From Lutraria lutraria (taxonomy: Eukaryota; Mollusca; Bivalvia; Venerida; Mactridae): a stretch of DNA of 64,000 nt. The stretch lies in the NCBI GenBank assembly GCA_964023205.1, contig OZ026841.1, positions 28,038,399 to 28,102,398 of the forward strand. Direction: 5' to 3'. The notes beneath the pieces were generated by a model. That model ran no database searches, was not told the origin of the DNA, and saw only the letters and a list, made by a program, of their open reading frames with translations. Positions 37,501-46,717 of this stretch are shown here, one piece after another. The translations under genes and the position numbers were made by a program. Each line of letters begins with the position of its first letter. Within the stretch, counting starts at the first letter, position 1.

Positions 37501-38772
37501 TTAAAATGTTATTACTATGAGGTTTTGGTGAGCATTACTTTTGAATTGAGGAAGCACAAGAGTATTACTTACATACAGTTAAATTCTGATACTCAGAATT
37601 ATGGAAATAAATCACAATTTTAGCTTTAACTTCCGCTTTTCCCTTTTTTCAAGTACTACGCTTATAATCTTTTGTTTCTTTTTCATGCCTGATTCATGTA
37701 AGCTTTCAGTTGAAGGTTTAACAGGAGGAGAGAAAGTAGACAGTATGGATTTTAGAAATGATAAAAAAGTCCTTTTTATCTGTTATCTGTTTGTCCAGAT
37801 CTTTCAGATAATGTAATCCATTTATTTATTAATTTTCATCCATATTCCTTATAAATTATGGCATACAGTAGCTGATTTTGAAAAGATTTCAATTCATTGT
37901 ATGTTGATAATGTACTGTTGTATTTTCAAAATTTAGGTTACTTGTACAAATACATGATGAACTTCTACTGGAAGTGGCTGATAGAGACTTGAACAAAGTG
38001 ACAGGTATTCTTTAATGCATATCCACTTTAGAGTATTTTTCTATACAAGTGAATGACTGCTTCATTCCAAGTTGATTTATATGTATAGATCCAAACCTGT
38101 TTGATCATATACTGGTATACATATCAAAATCGGACATTTTACAAAAAATGTAGATTTATAAGTTCATAAAATAATTGCAATTTTGATGACGAAAAAATCT
38201 TTGACATTCAGACCAGACAGGTGACCTAGGGCGCTGATAAGCTTAAATCAAGATTTCTTATGAATGGTGTAATATTCAGTCCACATAAATCAATAATAAT
38301 AAAATGACCCCTGATGTAGCTTAAAGGTATAATATATAGTCAAACCTGTTTACAAAGGCCACTCATAGGAAAGACATTCTGTGGCTTTTGTTGACTGATG
38401 ACCTTTATTTGGAGGCCTTTTTCCAAATAGTTAATGACGGTCTTTAAAAGAATGGCCTTTATTCACAGGATGGCCTATATTTTGAGCTTGACAGAATATA
38501 AGAAAAAGTATTTCTTTTAAATCATACAACTGCACAGATAATCTAAATTTAGATCTAAACAAAGTATGACATTTATATTGGAATCGCCTTGTCTCATATA
38601 GTATGTACTTTATTTTGTTCCAGCATTAGTTAAGAGTGTGATGGAATGTAGAGACAAGTTGTGCGGTAGTATTGTACAACTTAAAGTTCCTATCCCTGTA
38701 TCAATTAGTGTAGGTAAGACTTGGGGACATATGAAACCATGGACCAACACTGTGACTGATTGTAATGATTGA
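22503..38772 (+). CDS. POLN: DNA polymerase nu (family A), complete, 23 exons
   Basis: Exons: 22503-22662, 22899-23150, 23850-24564, 24932-24957, 25351-25412, 25776-25934, 26560-26681, 27819-27928, 29186-29298, 29900-29977, 30587-30721, 31105-31188, 31467-31622, 32108-32297, 32869-32949, 33194-33308, 33795-33877, 34862-34933, 35281-35340, 36132-36242, 37124-37202, 37937-38004, 38624-38772. Every junction keeps phase, giving 3180 nt and 1059 aa (human POLN ~900). It should be a nuclear low-fidelity polymerase for lesion bypass, crosslink repair or recombination. Residues 1-405 are mostly disordered; [12 protein letters not shown] near the start resembles the vertebrate POLN N-terminus and supports this start. 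Residues ~406-575 resemble the inactive exonuclease-like region (YSNGSTQL). Residues ~600-1059 are the polymerase, ending in GKTWGHM near the C-terminus. There is no helicase domain, so POLQ is unlikely. Introns hold several transposons but no broken exon. Confidence 0.93.
23298..23802. mobile_element. 505-bp MITE, 33-bp perfect TIRs, 7-bp duplication
   Basis: The ends 23298-23330 (opening caaggacttatatacatac) and 23770-23802 are perfect inverted repeats over 33 bp. The direct repeat atagaaa flanks it at 23291-23297 and 23803-23809. The outer ~19 bp match the 951-bp element at 20726-21676, but the interiors differ. The minus-strand ORF across it (23532-23867) is not recognisable. It sits in the second POLN intron, ending ~40 bp before the exon 3 acceptor. 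The perfect arms and duplication suggest a recent insertion. Confidence 0.85.
24932..24957 (+). CDS. POLN: POLN 26-nt microexon
   Basis: The preceding exon ends in phase 2 (AG|) and the next starts gaaagaaattgg. Joining them directly gives a stop after ten codons. The 26-base exon between tataatttcag and gtatgg restores the frame: the joined peptide reads [10 protein letters not shown], then [10 protein letters not shown]. Splice signals on both sides are good. Skipping it would truncate the protein before the catalytic region. Confidence 0.8.
26782..27159. mobile_element. Degenerate inverted-repeat element in a POLN intron
   Basis: The left end tatcagggttttacactgac and the inverse of the right end (aaacagggatttacaggact) are similar over ~20 bp. 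The interior has repeated 'ggggtcc' words (ggggtccttgggactcagg, ggggtcctgtcatgaatttc, ggggtccctg, ggggtcctgggc). No target duplication is clear. It is likely an old non-autonomous DNA transposon. Confidence 0.45.
27361..27417. promoter_or_regulatory. Tandem array of CRE-like octamers
   Basis: TGACGTAA (27361-27368), TGACGTTG (27379-27386), TGATGTCA (27387-27394), then after tacgtta two perfect TGACGTCA palindromes back to back (27402-27409, 27410-27417). TGACGTCA is the CREB/ATF binding site. Placement in a POLN intron (exons 7-8) makes this either an intronic enhancer or an 8-bp satellite that happens to make CREs. Confidence 0.5.
28361..28975 (-). mobile_element. 5'-truncated LINE, C-terminal reverse-transcriptase ORF
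   Basis: A minus-strand frame of 138 codons (28969 to 28553) ends in a typical LINE C-terminal region: [17 protein letters not shown], then a zinc-knuckle-like CLYCGT...[12 protein letters not shown] and IRQRFLP. The rest of the reverse transcriptase is absent, and a stop lies directly before the Met, so this is a dead 3' fragment, as left by incomplete target-primed reverse transcription. Downstream on the minus strand is ~190 bp of 3' UTR ending in tandem ttgcc units (aaggcaaggcaaggcaa on +). It lies in the POLN intron between exons 8 and 9. Confidence 0.75.
28976..29065 (-). mobile_element. Second LINE-like 3' end with (GTTCT)n tail
   Basis: Next to the truncated LINE, the + strand reads agcagaacagaacagaatagaacaattc followed by atttatttctcc. 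On the minus strand this is a short 3' sequence ending in tandem TTCTG units, the kind of simple-repeat tail left by some LINE families. A related cagaacagaaca block lies near 47812. Evidence is limited to the tail pattern. Confidence 0.35.
29999..30180. mobile_element. ~180-bp TA-flanked MITE, POLN intron copy 1
   Basis: The left edge TA-cagtcatatctttgtt and right edge ccacaggtttgactg-like (cacaggtttgactg-TA) enclose caaataaaggcc, tttaaaaacca, gaatgaaggccacctgtcaa. It shares length, TA edges and interior words with 18873-19056 and 34162-34345. There is no coding sequence. It lies between POLN exons 10 and 11. Confidence 0.7.
32869..38772 (+). CDS. POLN: POLN catalytic core exons (motifs A, B, C)
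   Basis: Motif A is DFQQIELR (residues 815-822). The catalytic Asp815 codon is split between exons 32869-32949 and 33194-33308, with Glu820 following. Motif B (O-helix), in exon 33795-33877, reads [14 protein letters not shown]: Arg866, Lys870, Tyr874 and Tyr878-Gly879 are the nucleotide-binding positions of family A. Arg871 stands where human POLN has the Lys linked to its low fidelity and other family A enzymes have small residues. Motif C is [10 protein letters not shown] in exon 37937-38004, with Asp995-Glu996 completing the metal site. All residues needed for catalysis are present. Confidence 0.9.
34162..34345. mobile_element. ~180-bp TA-flanked MITE, POLN intron copy 2
   Basis: It begins TA-ctgtcaaacctgtatta, contains gtataaaggccaccctat, gaataaaggccacctgtcaa and aaaggtggcctttgttc, and ends cataggtttgaatgaa. 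Its inner part is itself nearly palindromic (aaaggccac...gtggccttt). The right terminus has decayed. It lies between POLN exons 17 and 18. Confidence 0.7.
36861..37041. mobile_element. ~180-bp TA-flanked MITE, POLN intron copy 3
   Basis: The left end TA-cagtgcaacctcc and right end ggaggttacactg-TA form clear inverted repeats, 181 bp apart. It belongs to the same subtype as 10933-11112 (CAGT-GCAACCT ends), and contains acaacggccaccaatggga and ggaggtcgttgttg. It lies between POLN exons 20 and 21. Confidence 0.75.
38337..38498. mobile_element. ~160-bp MITE, POLN intron copy 4
   Basis: It begins TA-gtcaaacctgtttacaaagg and ends gagcttgacagaata. The internal blocks tgacctttatttggagg and aatggcctttattcacagg are the reverse of those in the other copies, so it is in the opposite orientation internally. 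It is just upstream of the last POLN exon. Confidence 0.6.
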
Positions 38773-38890
38773 TAGATGAAGTGTGCTCCTACAATCTGTG
38801 ATCTACATCTGTTTATTACTGATTTCCTTGTTTAATGGATTGTTTATCATTCTAGTATGTTGATATATCTTTATGTAACTGTGATATCAT

Positions 38891-39975
38891 TTTTATGCCC
38901 CTGTATCGATGGATCGGGGCATATTGTTTTTGGTCTCTCTGTTTGTACCAAACTTTAACCTTGCCTATAAAATCAAAGCGTTTGCACCTACATTCATCCA
39001 ACTTCATATGTAGGTTCCTCATGACAACCTCGACAGGACCTGTGCATTTTCAGGTCAGTAGGTTAAAGGATCATTGTGTTTAAAAAAATTCCTACATTTC
39101 TTTTAGGATACTACTCTTACATTTTTCATGAGATTTTGACGAAACTTTCACAGACTTGTTGTTACCAAGAACCCCCAAACATATATTCCGGGTTTTGCGA
39201 TTCAATCATTTTTGCCGGAATTATGGCCCTTTGTTTATTTTGTGCAATTGTAACAATGAAATACTTCCTTCTTTTCTCAAGGGATTTTGATAAAACTTTC
39301 ATGGAACTATTGTTATCAAGATATCAATGCATGTTGTAAAGGTTTTATGATTCGATAATTTTTTACGGAATTATGGCCCTTTGTTTATTTTGTGCATAAT
39401 TATGTAATATATACAGAAAAACTCTTTTGTTTGCAACTACTTCTACATTTCTCAAGGGATTTTATCCTAACTTTTCTAGAACTATTGGCACCAATTTCCC
39501 CAACACATATTGTGCAGATTTAGTGATTCAATCATTTTTGGAAGATTTATGGTTCTTTTATTTTGTGTCCTAAATTTCTTCTTTGACACTCCTCCAACAT
39601 TTCTCAAAGGAATTTGATGAAACTTTCAGTCATCCAAGAAACCCAGCAGATATATTCCGGGTTTTGTAATTGAATTGTTTTGGCCGGATTTATGGCCTTT
39701 TGTTTATTGTGTGCATATGTAGTAGAAAAATACTCTTCTGTGTGCAACTTCTCCAGGGATTTTTACCAAACTATTGTCACCGAGTTCGATATTTTTTAGC
39801 AGATTTATGGCCCTTTGTTTGTCTGTACCAAATTTTAACCTTGCCTATAAATTAAAAGGCTACCACCTACAGTCATCAAACTTCATATCTTGATTCGTCA
39901 TGACAATCTCTACAGAACCTGTGCATTTCCAAGTTAAAGGGCACCCGGAGGGGGCATTGTATTTTTAAAACACAT
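38891..39975 (+). repeat. Long copy of the molluscan 'ggggcata' repeat
   Basis: It begins ttttatgcccctgtatcgatg, then ggggcatattgtttttggtc, and ends gggcacccggagggggcatt. The middle is built of about four imperfect units of ~200 bp, each with 'tttctcaagggattttgat', 'gattcaatcatttttgccgg' and 'ttatggccctttgttta'. Its later units match the fragment at 1-300. There is no protein-coding content. The edges are shared with the copies at 6700-7147 and 60911-61134. Confidence 0.75.
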
Positions 39976-40430
39976 CTTGTTCAACAAAAAAGATACATAT
40001 GTGTTATCAAGATAGTGGCATTTCATTTTATTGCTTTGTTCATGTTAAGTACTTTTCTGATTTTTCTGATGTAGTCACATTAAACTTGTGGAAAAAGTTG
40101 TGTCTTTCTTGTACATGTAATATTGTTTTTAATCTGCATTGCATTTGTTATAATAATACTGAACTTAATATAGTCATATTAATCATGGAGACATCATCTA
40201 TACATACCAGATGTGTCAACATGAGCGACATTTAACCCTAGTGTGGTATATGGCTTAAATTTTGCATTTTCAATAACCAGCACGAGTGCAAATGTTAAAT
40301 AGATAGTTTCCATGTCAATGTGTAAAGAATAATTTGATTTTTCCCTTAATATCTATACTATGACATTTTTGTGTCATTTAGTCTGTAAAACTGGTACTAT
40401 AATTCAAAATTCATAAAAAACGTAAAAGAA

Positions 40431-40466
40431 AATAAAGTTCAGTATTTTCATTGATATATATTTATT
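40431..40466. other. Possible back-to-back polyadenylation signals
   Basis: AATAAA on + at 40431-40436 could serve POLN. TTTATT on + at 40461-40466, which is AATAAA on the minus strand, could serve ARHGAP19 (a ~750-base 3' UTR). If both are used the transcripts would end within a few bases of each other or overlap slightly. In AT-rich DNA such hexamers are common, so this is tentative. Confidence 0.3.
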
Positions 40467-41212
40467 TATAGTATACTCTCAAATAACTTTTTGATTATAT
40501 ACATATTTACATAAGACATCAAAACTATTTGTATTTAAAATACAAGTATAGCACTATAAAAACAGACAAAACACAAAATAAACACTCAATGCAGAGTACT
40601 TACACTGCAATCAAGTGAGAACTAATCCACATCCAAACTTGGTAGCTGTTATATCTGTTACAATCAAAGTTAATGCATCGTCTGCATGAAAAGTGCACAA
40701 TACAAAACATAGACAATGAAGGGTAGAAAATAACACATAAGAAAGACAAGACAGAAAGAGGAAAGTAAAGTAAAGAAGAATACATCAACATAAGGCACTG
40801 ACTAGCTATGACATAACACTTTATAACAGTAAATCACCAAGTCTGAGAGTGGCTTAGTTCTGATCGGGTTACACCCTCACACTTAATTCTTTAACAAAAA
40901 TGTCTTCAATCATCAACACAAATCAATAACAGCACAATAGTTTTATCTCACACACTACTTTCATATATAGGAAATGTTACACTAGGTGAACATAGCACAT
41001 TTAATGTTTGTAGTTAACATTCCCATCTTTCATAAACAATGAATCTCTGTTCACTTCACAAATTGTTGCACCATTCAGTTTGAATACTGGTAAAAAAATA
41101 TAAACCCGCTTTAAGTTAATAATACTTGTAAGTATTCCTTCCCAAGTTGAACACAAGCACTGGTGGTCGTATGAGTATATCATACTGTAAGTACCATGTA
41201 TATTATATCACT

Positions 41213-44200
41213 CTACAAGACACTTTCATGGTAAGTAATATTTGGAGACTGTAAAACCATCATCGGCATACGAGAACGTGGAGTCATGATGGCCTTCTTT
41301 GAAAGTTCTGGCATTTTCTTCACTGACTGAGTAATAGGTGAAACCATGGCGACAGGACGTTGTGTTGTTGGTGTACAGGGGAATAAGGTCTTCTTGGGCG
41401 TGGCAGGTTTACGGGTCTTTACTGGGATGTTAGCGTTTTTCACTTCAGTGTCAATATTCTCATCACTAAGACGTTTCCTAGGTCGTACATTACAGGGAGA
41501 AGCACCAAGATCAACTACATGAACAGCAGAACTATGTCTCTGTAAAAATAAAAAATAAATACTTTGAATAAATTATAACAAAATTTTATGTAAGTCATAA
41601 ATTTTCACTACTTTTGTTGTAAAATTGAAGTTAACTGAACATACATGTTGTATGTTTATTTAAATAATGTGCATTTGCCAGGGTTCTCATTTAATCCTTA
41701 GTATGTTTTTTAACTATTGAAATCAGTAAAATTAAGGTTCTGACTTAAGAACTTGTACAAAAGGATCAAATTTACTATTATAATACATTAAGTATATTTT
41801 GCTGACTCCCAATGGCATGACTCGGCCAATGGTAATTTTTTAACCTCAAGTTTTCATGTCCAGAATAAACACAATTTTGCTTATATTAATCAGTTCTATA
41901 ATGAAGGTATTGTCAAATTTCTATTAAGAATTGAGAACTTACCAGTGTTGGAGTATATTTGTTGTCTGGGGTCTTCATGTAAGTAATATTGGCGACAGTA
42001 TCATCAATCATGATTGGTTTGGTGATACTCCATGTTACATCATCTTTCTCACCTCCATCACGGGATTTATTCTTAGCAAGGATAGGGAAATGTTTCTGTA
42101 AATAAGATTAGAAAATTTATGAGATGCTGAATAGAACAGTACACTTGTATTAGAAGCCAAAATCTTGCATGAAATTACCAATTCAAATGTTTTTTCTATG
42201 TCATGTTATTGAAGTAAATATGAATGAACTTAAAGCAATAAATGTTTAAACTATCTATTTTGCATTAGAAAAAAAGAAATTCATTTTCATAATTACTCGT
42301 AAAATTTCAGGCGTGTTTTATTTTTAATAGGATTTCAATTAGTTTTATGAATGTATGAAGTTGACATATTAACTTGATATTTACCTTCAATGATTCACCG
42401 AATGTTCTGCTACGTGAATGTTTTCCTTTCTTTGTGCTGTTGGTGGCGGAACTGGGACCTTGGTTAAACTGCTTCAGAAGTTTCTTTTTCTTAGCAGATT
42501 CTGGCATAGCTTGGACGTGGGCGTAGAGTTGAGCAATAGCGACTTGGGTATGTTGAGCGGAATCAAACTCTTCACTTGATTTTCTGTCAGTGAATGTAAG
42601 AACAGTGTTCACAGTACTGGAGCTTCCATACTGAAATAATGAACAAATAATAATAAATAACACATAAGGCAAGCTTTCTGGACAAGAATATGAATGAAAA
42701 AAGTAAAATCTGTTTTTGCAGTGACCACAATGAATTAAATAGCTTTAGGTGCGTCTTTGTTTACAATATCATGAATAAAGTAATGATTTAAGTTACTTAA
42801 AATCATCTATGTGACAGTTGTATCAGATCAATAAGTAACAGCTAAAACTAGCAAAACAAACTTAGACAGACAATATGAGAGAAACAGATACATACCTTAG
42901 CTTTCTGAATGTTAGCACGATCTTCGGCGTTTTCTTTCTCAGTAGTAAATACTTCAACATTTGGATCTTCCATCTCTCTCCAGAAGTTAGCGACATCATC
43001 ACCAAGTTCTCTAGGTACAGCAAACATTGTGGGAGCATTCTCTATCATGGCTGTAACAGCTTTACTCAACAATGGGGAAACTGAATGCATCTCTTCAGGT
43101 GATAGCTACAAAACACAATAAGAAAGTATTATAAACAAATTCTAACCAAAAATTATGAATCAATTATAAAACATCAAGCAGCAATACTTTTTATAATTAA
43201 TGATCTACACAGATTTTGCATGTAATATCAATATTGGTAAATTTCAATTGTTTGAAATTTGGTATTTAAGATTTCAATCATATACAATTAATTATGATTT
43301 CAAACACAGTCTATTACAGAAGTCAATAATTACCTTTCTAGGACACAGCAGACTTGGAGCAAACACAACACCGAGTGAACTAGCAGACATTTTGTTCTCA
43401 GCAACACTGGCTACTTTGTGGAGAAGGTCTAACATACATTCTAGAAGGATAGCATTCTCTCTGGGTAACAACAACATTAGTAACTGTAAGGCTTTCAATT
43501 GTTTCTCACTGGCACGAGTTCTTTCCTTGTCTGACAAACAGTTACGACTCATATCTAAAATGAAATAAAATAAAAAATGTTGAAAATATTGTTTTAATGA
43601 GCAGTTGAACTACTAAGTTCAGATATGCTACAAATACATAAATATTTTTAAAAAAGTAAAAAAAAGAAGAAATTCTTGCTTTGTTAAAAAAAACATTCCA
43701 AAAAATGTAATAACTAAGTATTTCAATGCATAACAAATTCACAAAGTACTACTTTTTCCAGGTTTTTATAACTTTGTGATAAAAAAAATGTAATAACTAA
43801 GTATTTCAATGTATAACAAATTCACAAAGTACTACTTTTCAAGGTTTTTATAACTGTAATAAAAAATAAATATCATCATAATAAATGTATTTCTGGGAAT
43901 ACAACTTTTACTTACCACCAATTTGAAGATGAGCTTCATAATGTTTTCTTGTAAGTAATGGTTCATGGAGGTCACTGATCAGCTGTTTCAACACAGTAGC
44001 TATATCATGTGGGGAGAAGGTCGAATCATTCAAGTTTAATTCTGTTCCCTGATGAATCCATTCCTTCAACAAACGTTGACGGGTCACATTTCCTGTCTTC
44101 CTGAAAAGACCCTCTGTCTTTAAATCTGTAACAAGAAGAAGAAAATTAAGAATGGGAATAAAATATCAAGTAAAATATATTTTAGAATTAATATCAAAGA

Positions 44201-46717
44201 CAATAGAAAAAGTTTGCCTTATTACATAATTAACTCATACACATTTCTACCCACAGTAGAAATAAAGCTTAAAGCTAACTGTAAGCATCTTCAAAATAAT
44301 CTTAGAAACTATTCATATATCTTAAGTCGAGGTATGAATAGTAAGATGACGAAAAAGGAAATCAAAATCACTTCTTGAAACCGCTAGGGTCCCAGTAGGT
44401 CCAGGAGTGATCAAAACAGCTGAAATCTGTTGATCTGAGAAAATATCACAGCTAAAGGGATCAAAGTGGGCAATATACTTACTGTCTGGTTTCTGTAAAA
44501 AGCTGATCAACTTGTACATTCCAGATACAACATCTTTCAACATTGGAGTCTGTGTAGCACCAGCACTGGTACGATCTGAAATTGATAGGAAAATAAACAA
44601 CTGACTCCATGGAGATCAATAACATAGAACTAATTAATAGTTAGGAATTTGGTCTAAAACTACACACAAATTTAAAATCAGCTGATATCAACAAAAATGC
44701 CTGTAATCTGCCATTTTATGTCCCTTTTGTTTAGACATAGGGCCCATTGAGATTATTTAAAAGTTCATTTTATTGAACAGACTTGATAAATATTATTCCA
44801 CTGTTGTTGTAACCCAGAGTGTAATTGTGAGAGTTTATTACTAATACAATAAATCTGATAAGATAAAAATTTATTGTAGAGGTCTCCAAGGAAAAGTCAT
44901 CCAGGACAGTTTGATTAGTTTTGATTGCAGTCAATGATTTTGCCTTTCCCTCAACTTTTACTATGCTACGATGAAGAGACCATCAACTATTGCGCAATCT
45001 TATTGACACAGTTATCAATTTGATTGCAGGAAGGTGCTAACAGCCAGGATCAACAATGACTTGATGTTACCTTTAAGGATTAAACTGCCATACATACGAT
45101 TGATCCCAATACTGATCAAGCATGATTAACCAAACCTTGCATTTCATTATGTAAGAAATTCAACAAAGAAAGGCTAACAATATTACATGGACAAACAATA
45201 GCACTGATAACTATATCAGGTTATCAATGAATGAATATTGACCAAGTGATGGCTATTGTCAATTAAAAAGATCCTTCAGTAAATAAGACAAGAAAATAAG
45301 AATTTATGCAAATATACTGATACCAGTTATATTTCATTAACACAATGCAGCCAAGTTTACACTGTAAAACAACCCCAGGCAACTTAAGATTACAGTGTAA
45401 CACAATGGTGAAGTGGTGCAGTATATTACTTAACAGATCCTGGGTTTAGAAAAATAATAATAAAGAAAATGATTGAAATATCAGCTTACCCTTTTTCTTA
45501 GCAGAGAAAGGGGTGGATGTGGCTTTCTTCTTGTTCATACAAGTATCTGACTTAGGACAGTCCACAAATAAATCTTCCAACTTGCTACCATCAAGCTCAA
45601 GAAGAAATGACAAATGCATCTTGCAGAATGTTGTCAACTTTTCAGGCATACAGTTCCGTAACCTGTTGATATTCTTCTCCGCTTCCGTCTGACTGCGACG
45701 AACATCTGACCCAGACATGTCATTGGCTGAAAATATAAAACAAATTATGAAAATATAAAATCACAAAAATTGAGTAAGAATAAGCGGGGGGTGGGGAATT
45801 CAACATTAAGTTGAAATAAATTATTTGAACATTTCTATTGTATAAAATATTATTTATATAATAATATAAAAATCAGACCAATATTATGCTGAAATGTAAT
45901 AGTTAGTTAAAAATTAAGACAAAAAATATTCAATATCTTACTTCTGTGATGATATTTCAAAGTAAAAAATGTGATAATATTAACTTCCATCATCGGTATT
46001 TATTATTGATCCATAAAAACACAAAATATAGAATTCTAGATGCACAATATCCAAACTTTAATAACCAAATGCAGAACAAGTGATGGCAGACAGGTGAAGT
46101 CATGTGACCTCACAGTTTATCACAGTAACCATAGTGAATGAAATATTAACGAAAGTCATGGTCCTAAAAGCCCAACCAAACTGACAAAACAAGATCTAAA
46201 GGAGTGTGATTGGACTAAGACCACATATCAGGCCAACATAGGTCTTTAATTACAACCTTACTTTTAACCCATTGTACTGTCATGATTATATCAATGTGCT
46301 TGTTCTGAGCTCCATGGGGTTTCTCAGTTAATCAGGACATGAGACATGTCTAAACCAATAAAGTACAAGGTTTGACAGAAAACAGAGAATTAAGCCAACA
46401 CATGCTGTGATATTTATCAGACACAATGTAACAGAACCAGACCATAATCAGATGTAATAAAATTATCTTTTTCTCTTTGTTTGGTAAATCCTATACAAAA
46501 ATAATCAGAATGCATTTAAAATATGCTGTGTATAGTTTAAGCAACAAACAGTATACTATGACAAGCCAATATTTCAAACTGAAAACATTAACTTACTCAA
46601 AGACAACTTTTTCAAGTTGAGACTTAAACAATGTTTTCTATTGGAATACTTCTCCTTCATTTTGATGTAAGGGTTAACTTCATCAGTAATCACAGATTTC
46701 TTAGGTGTACAAACCAT
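41213..46717 (-). CDS. ARHGAP19: Rho GTPase-activating protein 19, nine exons
   Basis: Exons in transcription order: 46717-46597, 45726-45490, 44575-44483, 44125-43916, 43554-43334, 43105-42896, 42630-42385, 42095-41943, 41539-41213. All phases agree: 1818 nt, 605 aa (human ARHGAP19 ~494). It should stimulate GTP hydrolysis by Rho GTPases (RhoA in vertebrates, needed for cytokinesis). The RhoGAP domain spans roughly residues 125-300. After it, YAHVQAMPESAKKKKLLKQF (about 390-410) is a signature shared with vertebrate ARHGAP19 and separates it from other RhoGAPs. The C-terminal ~110 residues are Pro/Thr/Lys-rich with several S/T-P sites, a plausible target for mitotic kinases. The start used is the ATG at 46717, whose exon ends in the right phase for exon 2; other 5' exons may exist. 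Confidence 0.9.
43334..44575 (-). CDS. ARHGAP19: ARHGAP19 RhoGAP-domain exons
   Basis: Exons 44575-44483, 44125-43916 and 43554-43334 encode the fold. The motif NLKTEGLFRKTGN (residues 151-163) holds the arginine finger, Arg159, that completes the GTPase active site. The second conserved helix reads VLKQLISDLHEPLLT, and the third LGVVFAPSLLCP corresponds to the usual N/G-LxxxFxPxLL motif. Catalytic residues are intact, so the protein should be an active GAP. Confidence 0.9.
43701..43866. repeat. 83-bp tandem duplication in an ARHGAP19 intron
   Basis: aaaaatgtaataactaagta starts a unit at 43701 and again at 43784. Both copies continue through aacaaattcacaaagtacta and ggtttttataact, with only a few differences. 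It lies in the intron between exons 4 and 5 and does not touch coding sequence. Confidence 0.85.

Larger units (their letters stand above)
38773..41212. other. Convergent intergenic region between POLN and ARHGAP19
   Basis: The POLN stop (38772, +) and ARHGAP19 stop (41213, -) face each other across 2.4 kb. About half of it is the repeat at 38891-39975. The rest is AT-rich, presumably 3' UTR of both genes. ORFs at 38895-39083, 39076-39339 and 39670-39855 fall inside the repeat. Confidence 0.6.

Noticed and set aside
22503..38772. POLQ (DNA polymerase theta) instead of POLN
   Set aside because: There is no helicase region, the N-terminus resembles POLN, and the C-terminal and O-helix sequences match POLN better.
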